From Odontesthes bonariensis (lineage: Eukaryota > Chordata > Actinopteri > Atheriniformes > Atherinopsidae), in the NCBI RefSeq assembly GCF_027942865.1, contig NC_134524.1, forward strand, positions 4,822,036 through 4,886,035: a DNA stretch of 64,000 nucleotides, given 5' to 3'. The position numbers and the translations under genes are program-made. Of this stretch, positions 54,734 through 64,000 are shown piece after piece. Numbering within the stretch: the first letter of the stretch is position 1; every line of letters begins with the position of its first letter. The notes under the pieces are model-generated. The model was not told where the DNA came from and made no database searches. It was given only the letters and a program-made list of their open reading frames with translations.

Positions 54734-55798
54734 ATGGCATCGTCACCGAGGATGAGGCGTTTCCTGTTCTTCGCTGCGCTCCTGCCCATCGTGCCCACTG
54801 TGACTGAAGTGGTGAGTGCGGTGTCCGACTGCTCCGAGTTCCTTCTGGATAAAACTCCTCCACGGGTCCCAGGTATCTTAGAAAAGGGCATCATCCTCAA
54901 GCAGAACCGGTACCAACCCATCTGCCAGACTTACGGGAACAAGAGAAGGTTTTTGACGCTCTACGACATCGAGAACAAGATTCCAGTGTTTTCTGCATAC
55001 AAGTACCGAGGGAGCAAAGGAAAAAAACCAAATGTGCCTTGGATGATAGAGCCACAGGTATGTGTATCTTAAATTTATGGAAGCACCTTCAACAATACCA
55101 TACAATACTGTAAGCTAATAATTTAATTGTAATGATTCTGTATCAGCGGCACTGACGGAAGCTTTCAATGTTTACAGCTTGAAGGCACCAACAACATGTG
55201 GGATGGCCAATACAAGCACCAAGCCATTAACAGTGATTATTTAAAGCCCAAAAAATACAACAGGGGCCATTTATATCCCACTTGTCATGCATTTGAAAAA
55301 GAAGATAAAATCTCAACGTTCACCCTGACTAACATTGTTCCACAAGCGATCTCTTTTAACAGTGGCAGCTGGCAAAAAATGGAGGAATGCATCAAATGTG
55401 TAATGGAAAAATACTGCGTCAACAACGGCATGACCGAAGGCTACGTAGTGACTGGAGCACAACCTGGCCAGAACAAACTAAAAGACAAGGTAAACATACC
55501 TTCCGTGCTCTGGTCAGCATTTTGCTGTAAAAGTTCCCAGATGGAGGAGTGGATAGCGAGTGCACACTGGGGCAGCAACGTTTCTGGATCTAAAGAGAAA
55601 CAATATCTCCAGACGAAGACTTTGGAAGAACTCAGTAAAGAACTGAGCACAAGTGGCTCGAGGTTTGAGGCGTTCCCTGGAAAACGGTGTCCTCACCACT
55701 CAACTGTTGCTGTGTTTTATCCAAAATTAGAAGCTAGATGTCAATGCCCACCGAAGGGTTTCAACCACAGTATAGTTCAAACAAACAACCATTTTTGA
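54734..55798 (+). CDS. ENDOD1-like secreted DNA/RNA non-specific endonuclease
   Basis: Two exons, 54734-55057 and 55178-55798 (donor GTATGT, acceptor TTTACAG), joined in phase 0 to 314 residues, normal for fish endonuclease domain-containing 1-like proteins. Cleaves nucleic acids with a divalent metal. Visible: signal peptide (RRFLFFAALLPIV core, to about residue 29), then an Endonuclease_NS domain with WDGQYKHQAINSDY, the catalytic YNRGHLYP (His139; the usual first Asp of DRGH is Asn here), TFTLTNIVPQ (Asn160, metal side), and GYVVTGAQPG. Many cysteines fit a secreted protein. The start was chosen for the signal peptide, and because an ATCTAG acceptor lies just before it, implying an untranslated first exon. 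It lies alone between two converging LAAO genes. Activity of the RGH variant is inferred. Confidence 0.88.
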
Positions 55799-56780
55799 TT
55801 TTTCCCAGTGAAAAACACAAGTTAGTTTAGTAAAAAGTCAGCATTCCAAAAAAAAAAAAAAAAAAGAGGTGCTGCTGGTAACGGAGAGGCAGCATAAAGC
55901 GCGTTTAGGCTTTGCTGAGCACAATGCCAAAGCTGATACTTCATGGCTAACCCTACATTCCAGCTTTGAACGTATTTACCATAAAAGCAATATGGCTGCA
56001 TACCAAATTTAGATATTTGCTTAACTACAGAGAATATGAGCAGGCTTTTTGTTCCCAGACAGTGTTATTGATGAGTTTGTGACCACAGAAGCTGGAAGCT
56101 GTTCCAGTGGGCAGGGGCGCAGATGGGATTTTTGAACTGGGGGGGACCAAGCTGTCAACAAATGACATCAACAAGTAATTTGGGCATTAACTGGCGCTCA
56201 AGTAGTTACTTTTGTATTATCCTATGGGCAAACGGTTTGCACTAAAAAAAAACATTATTATAATATATTATAATATGATGTTATATTACAATATCATATT
56301 ATAATAATTTGAAATCATGGATAAACAACAATGAACATTGTTAAATAAAGGCCTGCCTGATTAACACCAGCCATATGTTATGAAACGTTCTGGAATACCA
56401 ATAACCCACCAAAACCTTACATTGTTTGTTTTAAGAAAAACGCTCCGACTGTCTTTTGTTTCTTCATTCTTTTTTTTTTCTCTTGAATTGAAACTATCCG
56501 CTCCGTCGTTGACATGTGCAGGAACCCGTTCCTCTTTAGGACCCTGGGGAGTCACGGTCGTCCTTTTGGTGTGCTCCATTTACAATGAAACTCAGAAACA
56601 ATGTGACCCCAAAGTTGATACAGATATATATGTATAGACATACAGATTTGTAAGTACTACGTAACTACTTTTCATGTGAGTGGCAGATAGCATGAGTTCT
56701 ATGGGGGGTGGGGGGGGAGGGGGGGGGGGGGGGTCCTGTCCCCCCATCCTGGGGATGCCATCTGGGCGACTGGGAGAGCC
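55799..56780. other. Downstream of the nuclease gene
   Basis: A 20-base A run at about 55847-55866. AT-rich TATAATAT inverted words at 56255-56305. G-rich tract at 56702-56734 (see findings). No further gene seen. Confidence 0.45.
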
Positions 56781-58558
56781 ACACAAGTTGCACCATCTAT
56801 TCCCACATGTGCTGCAGCCTGTGTTTATGTTCTCAATGTTTAAAGACATTGAGAACCTTTATTCCTTCAGCAAAAGAAGACAAAAGAATTTCTTATTCCA
56901 TACATCAGGACTCCTAAAGTGTTGTGTATCATATATAAGACGATTTTGTGTCTTACTCACGAATACCTTCTTCACAGGGGCTGCAGTCACCCAAAATGAC
57001 CTAAATCAGAATGATGTCCTTTTATTGTTTGATATTTTATTTGCTTGTGATCAATTTATGTGTAGAATATATCAGTGGTGTGACATGATGCAATATAATC
57101 GTGATGCAGTCACATGATGTAATCAGCAAATGAGCAGGACTCTCATTGGTCCTGCCATGTTTCTCTGGGTCTCAACAAGGCCTAATACACACTTATTGTT
57201 AAAAGAAGCTGAACAACAGTTGCTATTGCTTTGTGCTTTGAGCTGCTTCTTTATAAAAGACAGTTTTATGGATTGTTAAGGACTGTTTGTGTGCAACATA
57301 TGACATTTATTAAATGATTGGCAACAGGTGTTGTTTTGTTTGTTTCATTGATATATTTAAACTGGATTTAGACTTGATGGCTGACATCCAGGGGAAGAAA
57401 CAAGTCAGTTAATTGAGGTTAAATAAACTACTCATCACAGTAGGTGACTTTTAGATTTGAAGGTTTATTGATTAATATATTGTACAACTAAAATGTGCAT
57501 TTTTGAAGTCATGAAGTGAACAAAGAGAATAAATCATAGGAAGTACATTTCAACCTATAAATGTTTAGTACAGGAAGAAACTGAATCAAACTGCGAGATA
57601 CATTGAGATAAAAACATAGACAAAGGCTGTGTTCGAAACCGCATACTTCTCCTAATTCTCCTACTACTCCTAATAACCTTTTGAGTTAGTATGCGAGTTT
57701 GAGTAAGCGAGAAGTTCCCGGATGCATACTAGATTTGCCAAAATGTTGGGTATGCATCATGAGGTTACTACTCATTCTCAAACTACCCAAGATGCAACGT
57801 AACGTGACGTCGCCGATCGTCATTTCTTGTCAAAACGGCAGTTTTAAGCTAGCTACAACGAGGGTAGGTTCACTTCCTGTTTTCAAAACAAAAGCACCAA
57901 TTGTATCATAATGGCTTTCCCTATGATAAAAGGCAACGGGTATTTTATTTTGTGAAAATAACCAGAAGTGTGTTGCTCACTGCGGCTAGCTTTAGTAGCG
58001 CCGAATTCGTGGGAACAAAATTGTAAATAGCCGGTATTTTGTCAGGTTTTCAACACGTTGGGGATCTAAACGACTACTTTCTCACCTGAAAATGTTTCAA
58101 ATGTTGCTAAAGTTTACAGAGTTTAGAGCTTAAGTGAAATCAGCTTCAGGCCGGCTGATTTCAGCTCGGGCAGGAGCAAAATGCATTGTGGGTAAACGCT
58201 CTGTATACTTGTCTGATCGATGAGTATGCCGTATGCAAGTATGTAGTATGTAGTATGCGGTTTCGAACACAGCCATAGACAAAAAAAGTCTGAAACTCAA
58301 ATGAAAGAACATTGAAATATCTTGCAGTCTAAAGTTATGGGGATGATAGGAGGAGGATGATATTTGTGTTGTAGTAATCATTCACACACCAAAACCATTA
58401 GCATCTTATTAGCATCTTACAGCTACAAACATTAACAAAGGAAGCTAAAACTGGAACTCGAGATAAGTGTTCACTCTACTGGTTGGAACGACCAAATAAG
58501 ATGAAAAAAGGAAGAGGAAACAGTTCTGGAACCTGTGACCAACTCCAACTCCAAGACC
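56781..58558 (-). repeat. Inverted-duplication arm on the C side
   Basis: Reverse-complement match to 36400-39690 without the two younger transposons. Lies directly downstream of the LAAO C stop. Holds the shared 9-bp-target MITE (57625-58274) and the shared AATAAA on the minus strand near 57460. A frame of about 95 codons common to both arms (FSKRRQKNFLFHTSGLLKCC) is conserved only as DNA of the duplication; I recognise no family. Confidence 0.9.
57625..58274. mobile_element. MITE with 9-bp target duplication (C arm)
   Basis: Same ends as 38333-38834. Intact duplication ATAGACAAA at 57616-57624 and 58275-58283. About 150 bases longer inside than the B-arm copy. Confidence 0.85.
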
Positions 58559-61500
58559 TCAGAACTCATCTCTGACCGTACCTCTGGCTAACTCCCTCTG
58601 TGCCTCTTCGTTAATATTTGTCGCCGCCCTGATTGCAGATTTCATAGCCGTCTCGATCCAAGCGTGAGGGAAGGCTGTGTGTTCTCCAGCAAAGTGCACT
58701 CGGCCTTCGCTTCTGAAGAGCTCCTTGGAGTGCTCTAAGTGCTGATATGGTGCGAACAGAGCGAAGGCACCGAAGCTGTGCGGATCCAGCATCCACTTTT
58801 TCACTTTGACGCCTGTGCAGAGAGACCTGATGTGATCCCCGTGGATCAGTGCCAAATCTTTCAGCATCGCCTCTTTCAGGTCTTCGTCACTCAATCCTAA
58901 GAAGATGTGGGAGTCTTCGGCCCAGGTGTAGGAGGCCAGGAGGACGCCGATGTTCTCATTTGTTGGGAAACTATGGCTGGGGTAGTAGATGAAACGAGAA
59001 GGCCTGTCTGTGATGCTCTTTCCACCTTTGATGCCGTCTTTTTCCCAGAACTTTTCACTAAATGTGAGGATGATTTTAGTGGAGCCCCCATAGTGGACTG
59101 ACCTCAGGGCCTCCATCTTTTGGATGGATAGAGGTGGATGAAAGTCCATGAAGAGAGCTGCTTTGGTGGTGGTTGTTACCAGGACAACATCAGCATCAAG
59201 GTCTAGAAGCTGTTGATCTTTCTGATATGACACTTTGACACCATCATGTGATTGGCTGATGCGTTTGACAGGTGAGTTGAGCTTGATCTGGTCCTTGAGG
59301 ATTTCATTAAAACCATCAGCGATAAGTTCTGTTCCGCCAGTCACTTCAGTGTATCTAGAGAACAGAAAAATTCCAACTGTTACCATACGTTCTTGTAGCT
59401 TTGTAGTTTTAGCTTCCCTTAATTTGGCTCCCTGTTAAATTCAGAATAAAATTTAAGATTCTTCTCCTCACATATAAAGCTCTTAATGACCGAGCTCCAT
59501 CACATCTGAGATATCTTAGAGTTGGATATTTTCCCAACAGAGCACTTTGCTCTCAGACTGCAGCTTTACTTGTGGTTCCCAAAGTTTCTAAAAGCAGTTT
59601 GGGAGGCAGAGCCTTCGGTTATCAGGCCCCTCTCTGTGGAACCAGCTGCCAGTTTGGGAGGCAGAGCCTTCAGTTATCAGGCGCCTCTCTGTGGAACCAG
59701 CTGCCAGTTTGGGAGGCAGAGCCTTCAGTTATCAGGCCCCTCTCTGTGGAACCAGCTGCCAGTTTGGGAGGCAGAGCCTTCAGTTATCAGGCCCCTCTCT
59801 GTGGAACCAGCTGCCAGTTTGGGGGGCAGAGCCTTCAGTTATCAGGCCCCTCTCTGTGGAACCAGCTGCCAGTTTGGGAGGCAGAGCCTTCAGTTATCAG
59901 GCCCCTCTCTGTGGAACCAGCTGCCAGTTTGAGAAGCAGAGCCTTCAGTTATCAGGCCCCTCTCTGTGGAACCAGCTGCCAGTTTGGGGGGCAGAGCCTT
60001 CAGTTATCAGGCCCCTCTCTGTGGAACCAGCTGCCAGTTTGGGGGGCAGAGCCTTCAGTTATCAGGCCCCTCTCTGCGGAAGCAGCTGCCAGTTTGGGAG
60101 GCAGAGCCTTCAGTTATCAGGCCCCTCTCTGTGGAAGCAGCTGCCAGTTTGAGAAGCAGAGCCTTCAGTTATCAGGCCCCTCTCTGTGGAACCAGCTGCC
60201 AATTTGGGAGGCAGAGCCTTCAGTTATCAGGCCCCTCTCTGTGGAACCAGCTGCCAGTTTGGGAGGCAGAGCCTTCAGTTATCAGGCCCCTCTCTGTGGA
60301 ACCAGCTGCCAGTTGGGAGGCAGAGCCTTCAGTTATCAGGCCCCTCTCTGTGGAACCAGCTGCCAGTTGGGAGGCAGAGCCTTCAGTTATCAGGCCCCTC
60401 TCTGTGGAACCAGCTGCCAGTTTATGAGGCAGAGCCTTCAGTTATCCGGTCCCTCTCTGTGGAACCAGCTGCCAATTTCGGACGCAGAGCCTTCAGTTAT
60501 CAGGCCCCTCTCTGTGGAAACAGCTGCCAGTTTGGGAGGCAGAGCCTTCAGTTATCAGGCCCCTCTCTGTGGAACCAGCTGCCAGTTTGGCTTCGGGAAG
60601 CAGACACCCTCTCTACCTTTACGATAAGGCTTAAAACTTTCCTTTTTGATAAAGCTTATCGTTAGGGATGGCTCAGGTGATCCTGAAACATCCCATAGTT
60701 AAGCTGCTATAGGCCCAGACTGCGGGGGGGCCTCATCTGTCACACCTTTCCTCACTTTTCTCTCTTTTTTCCCCTTTATTTCCTGTGACATTACTGTTGT
60801 CATTAACTTGTGTTTCCCTATCTCAAAAGGTTTCCTTTGAATGGTGTTACGGTGTTTGTTGTCCCCTCTTTCCTGTCATCTCAAACCGCAGCTGGTTGAG
60901 GCGGACGGCCACCCTTCCTCAGTCTGGTTAATTGCAAATGAACAGTTTTCTACTGATTCTACATGGATGGTCATTCAAGCGTCCAATGTAGCTGCTCATT
61001 GGATCATCTATTGTCTAATTGCATTAGATAAGCTAACAAGTAGCTAAAAGGTAGCTTCTCCAATGCTGGTGACCCACTGGATTGGTCACTGCTTCGGTTG
61101 GACATTAGCCTGGAGACTGTCAACCATCATACCGAAGGCGTCAATGTACAAAACAGTCTACAGCTTTGCTTACTAGCATGTCATTGCTAATCAGATTAGT
61201 TTCTGCTTGCCTTCTTTACTATTTTGAGTCAGATTGTACGGTACACTGCTGCCACCTACTGTTGACTTGAATATTACTGCAGTCTGTGGCTTCCACCAGA
61301 AACTACAAATCTTGCCACAAGGTTTCTGACCTGAGTGGAACTTCCTGGTAAAAATAAAAAAAAATCACAGGTGGTGTGAGATATGTAACGTTCACTCGTG
61401 ATGAGCAATGATGAGCAAAGGGTGGCATACAAATAAGCTATGAGACTTTGTTTTTCTGCTGGAATAAACTGAACTCGCCTAAATGTTTTACCATGTGTGT

Positions 61501-61947
61501 ATTGATATGTAGTTTCTCCCCATAAACTTTAAATGGTGCAGTGTTAGCCCTTACTTTGTTGCGTCGTTGATATCACTCTCAAGGTAAATCATCTCTGACA
61601 GCGCCAGGGACATGAGGCTGTCTTGGTTCAGCAAGTCTCCCATCATCCTAATCGCCTCTGAACTCAAACTGGTTTGTTGCTGTAGAAATCCCTGCTCAAC
61701 AGAAAAAAAAACTTTTTCATTCTGGCGCTGAGTAACTGAAAAAAGTCAACAAAACAAATAACTCAACTCCTTATACATAGTGAATGGAATTAAATTATGG
61801 GTCTGAGTCCAATCATATTTGTGGTAAATTAACTTTAGATTAATCTCATTTAATATCAATAAAACATGAGAATCTTACCAGGACAGAATATCGGTCGAAC
61901 TTCTTCAGCGCGGCCAGACATCCATGTGCTTTCACTTCATCTCTCAC
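58559..61947 (-). CDS. L-amino-acid oxidase, gene C (last three coding exons)
   Basis: Third member of the LAAO family, partial. Exons on the minus strand: 61947-61879 ([20 protein letters not shown]), 61691-61555 ([18 protein letters not shown]) and 59354-58559; sizes 69 and 137 and phases equal those of A and B. The FAD-binding N-terminal exons are not in the window; I see none up to 64000, so they should lie beyond the right edge. The last exon carries [20 protein letters not shown] and [18 protein letters not shown]. The middle exons are more diverged from A and B ([14 protein letters not shown]), while the last 50 residues and the 3' flank are nearly identical to B. The 2.2-kb last intron contains a LINE-derived minisatellite. 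Confidence 0.9.
59420..60920 (+). repeat. LINE ORF2 C-terminus and 3' UTR, internally expanded
   Basis: Before the array the plus strand has decayed LINE codons (AAGCTCTTAATGACCGAGCT, then [11 protein letters not shown]). After it comes [32 protein letters not shown] and the 3' UTR (GGTGTTACGGTGTTTGTTG) also seen at 13380. The array at 59601-60595 expands the codons in between. Intronic to LAAO C, on the opposite strand. Confidence 0.88.
59601..60595. repeat. 55-bp minisatellite derived from LINE coding sequence
   Basis: About 18 units of TTTGGGAGGCAGAGCCTTCA then GTTATCAGGCCCCTCTCTGT then GGAACCAGCTGCCAG. A few are 53 bp (GTTGGGAGG) or carry point changes (GAGAAGC, GGGGGGC). The unit encodes the [16 protein letters not shown] block of the LINE ORF2. 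Since 55 is 3n+1, the frame rotates with each unit. Confidence 0.95.
60921..61554. other. LAAO C last intron, unassigned part
   Basis: Between the LINE 3' UTR and the 137-base exon. No gene or clear repeat recognised. Confidence 0.45.
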
Positions 61948-62615
61948 CTACAGAAAGCAGGATTTGTACTGAGATTCGCCACTTTTACTGACAATGGACT
62001 GAATCCTCCAGTCACCCAAAAATCAGACATGAAAGAGTGTGCACACATGGAAATTGTCGGCTTTTTGGCATGTCTCAACAAGCATTCATTTAATCATACG
62101 TGAAGCACCTACAGACAGATGCTCATGTGGTTAGCCAGCGAACTTGATAAATCACTGATGAGAACAAAGACAGGATGTGTTCTGTGTCATGGTGGACAGC
62201 TAGCTTCTGTTCTGCTCCAGTCGGAGCATACAAGTTCCCCAGGGGTCAATCCTGGGACCCCTATTGTTCAATCTGTACATACTCCCATTAGGCCAGGTAA
62301 TACGAAGCTATAATGTATCCTACCACAACTATGCAGAAGACACTCAGATCTACGTGTCACTCAGAACTCAGACAAAAGTGAAATCATTGTCTGAACAGAA
62401 ACAAAGAGAAAGTGTTATCAGTCACCATGAGACTCTCTTTCCAAAACTTGATAATCAAGTTAGAAATCAAGTATCTTATGCACTCTTCACTTTTAATTTG
62501 ATTAATTATTGATTATTTTCATGTTTTATGGAATGATTATAAACTTGCCTTACCTTTAAAATCCAAAACTTCTTTGTTAGGTTTAAGAAAGAATGATTGT
62601 CAAGACAAAAATATA
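61948..62615. other. LAAO C intron with L2 fragment
   Basis: 62225-62360 on the plus strand encodes (with frame breaks) [20 protein letters not shown] and [14 protein letters not shown], an L2 RT scrap in which YADD has become YAED. The rest is unassigned. Confidence 0.65.
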
Positions 62616-62998
62616 CTAGAAAGCTGCAAGCAGCTGCGGCGGGACCGAGATGTGCGTACGTTGGGATGTGCGCAAGTTGGGGCATGCGCTGGACGCCGCA
62701 GTCGCGCAGCTCTGCCCACATGCACGATACCCTCTGAATACGTACAAGCACATAAAAACCCCAATGCGGAGGGGTTTTTGAAAATTTCTGCCACTGAGCC
62801 ATTTTGCTCCACCCACACACGATACCCTTTACTTACGTACGAGGTCGTCAGGGTGGACGTGTGTGCCAAGTTTCATGACCTTGAGATGATGATAAGGCTT
62901 TCAAATCACAAACGCCATTACAAGATTTTCACCGCCTGGCCACGCCCACACCGTTCAGAGTTTTGAAAAATTTTCAATTAATTTTTCCTACCGTGTCT
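62616..62998 (+). repeat. Lead-in of the dispersed GCGCC repeat
   Basis: Starts GAAAGCTGCAAGCAGCTGCG. Contains ACCCCAATGCGGAGGGGTTT and GTGTGCCAAGTTTCATGACC; inverted match to 14290-14500. Confidence 0.7.
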
Positions 62999-64000
62999 TA
63001 AGAGTAACCTGGCCAAGTTTGAAGATTTTAGCATTAAATCTGTAGGAGGAGTTTGATCAAATGTGAGGTGTGGAAAAAAAGATGTTTCCGACCACCAGCA
63101 GGTGGCGCTGTAGGTGGATATCACTATTTTATATGTGCGCGTTCAAGCTGGGTCCAGCAATCACCGTATGAAGTTTGGGACTGATTGGATAATGTATGTG
63201 GAAGTTATGAGCGACTTAATTTTTCATGGCGAGTCATAACTTTGAGGCGTCGCCAAGGCCACGCCCTTTGAGGTTTGAAAAAGTTTCTCCATGATTCTTT
63301 CCCCCCATGTCTTAAGAGTAACCTGGCCAAGTTTGAAGTCTGTAGCATTAAATCTGTAGGAGGAGTTAAATCAAATGCGAGATGTGGAAAAAAAGAGATT
63401 TTTCCAACCCCCAGCAGGTGGCGCTATAGTTGGATGTCACTATGATAATATGTACGCGTTCAGGCTGGGTCCAGCAATCACCGTATGAAGTTTGGGACTG
63501 ATTGGATAATGTATGTGGAAGTTATAAGCGACTTAATTCTTCATGGCGAGTCATAACTTTGAGGCGTCGCCACGGCCACGCCCTTTGAGGTTTGAAAAAG
63601 TTTCTCCATGAAAATTTGCCCCCGTGTCTTAAGAGTAATCTGGCCAAGTTTGAAGTCTGTAGCATTAAATCTGTAGGACGAGGTCGATAAAATGCGAGAT
63701 GTGGAAAAAAAGAGATGTTTCCAACCCCCAGCAGGTGGCGCTATATGTGGATGTCACTATGATAATATGTGCACGTTCAGGCTGGGTCCAGCATTCACCG
63801 TATGAAGTTTGGGAAAGATTGGATAATGTATGTGGGAGTTATAAGCGACTTCATTTTTTTTGGCGAGTGATGGCGAGTCATCAAACTTTGAGGCGTCGCC
63901 ACGGCCACGCCCTTTAAGTTTTGAAAAAGTTGGCCAATTAATTTTTCCCCCCATGTCTTAAGAGTAACCTGGCCAAGTTTGAAGTCTGTAGCATTAAATC
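62999..64000 (+). repeat. Tandem repeat of about 315 bp with CTCF-like cores
   Basis: Units start at TAAGAGTAACCTGGCCAAGT (62999, 63312) and near-identical words at about 63628 and 63959, so spacing is about 313-330. The fourth unit runs off the window. Each complete unit has CCAGCAGGTGGCGCT (63094-63108, 63411-63425, 63728-63742). Non-coding. Confidence 0.9.
63091..63745 (+). promoter_or_regulatory. Three CTCF-like motifs
   Basis: CCAGCAGGTGGCGCT in each of three tandem units fits the vertebrate CTCF core CCASYAGRKGGCRSY at every position shown. Same orientation, about 317 bases apart. Occupancy is inferred and not shown by the sequence. Confidence 0.45.

Noticed and set aside
59522-60665. 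Several overlapping frames of 130-350 codons
   Set aside because: Products of the 55-bp LINE-derived minisatellite, open in three rotating frames. No independent start, promoter or domain.
62000-64000. Search for the missing N-terminal exons of LAAO C
   Set aside because: No match to the 205-base or FAD-loop exons on the minus strand; the stretch is an L2 scrap and tandem repeat, so the exons must lie beyond the window or be lost.

Overview
This window looks like teleost fish nuclear DNA. It has vertebrate-type spliced genes with GT/AG introns, AT-rich intergenic sequence, and the usual dense fish mixture of LINEs (L2/CR1-like, an L1/Tx1-like element, RTE-like scraps), hAT, PIF/Harbinger, TTAA-type and Mutator-sized non-autonomous DNA transposons, and minisatellites. 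Nothing is bacterial or organellar. The species cannot be read from the sequence.

The host genes are a small cluster of secreted flavoenzymes and one nuclease. Gene A (minus, exon 1 near 12260, coding 9926 to 5379) and gene B (plus, exon 1 near 24840, coding 25057 to 36399) are complete L-amino-acid oxidases (LAAO). I could rebuild both in frame from a shared 8-exon plan: a short untranslated first exon behind a TATA box, a small exon carrying the ATG, then six coding exons. Gene C (minus, 61947 to 58559) shows only its last three coding exons; the rest lies beyond the right edge. B and C converge. Between them sits a plus-strand two-exon gene for an ENDOD1-like, DNA/RNA non-specific endonuclease with a signal peptide (54734-55798). 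LAAOs make hydrogen peroxide from amino acids and fish versions are known antibacterial mucus or serum proteins, so a secreted-defence cluster is a reasonable inference, not something the sequence proves.

Layout: 1-5.3 kb nested LINE and transposon debris; 5.4-12.3 kb LAAO A with a TTAA element and a nested hAT pair in its introns; 12.5-24.7 kb repeats, including the first copy of a segmental duplication (15.24-17.76 kb) running into a 48-bp minisatellite (17.76-21.16 kb) that a LINE has split; 24.7-36.4 kb LAAO B; 36.4-39.7 kb its 3' flank, present again in inverted orientation beside gene C (56.8-58.6 kb); 39.9-44.5 kb a degenerate L1/Tx1-like LINE; 44.5-49.74 kb the second segmental copy with its own 48-bp array; 49.7-54.5 kb repeats; 54.7-55.8 kb the nuclease gene; 58.5-62 kb LAAO C, with a LINE-derived 55-bp minisatellite in its intron; 62.6-64 kb a tandem repeat of about 315 bp, each unit carrying a CTCF-like core.

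The most informative signals are comparative ones inside the window: duplicated segments supply empty sites for several insertions, giving exact target-site duplications and a relative order of events.
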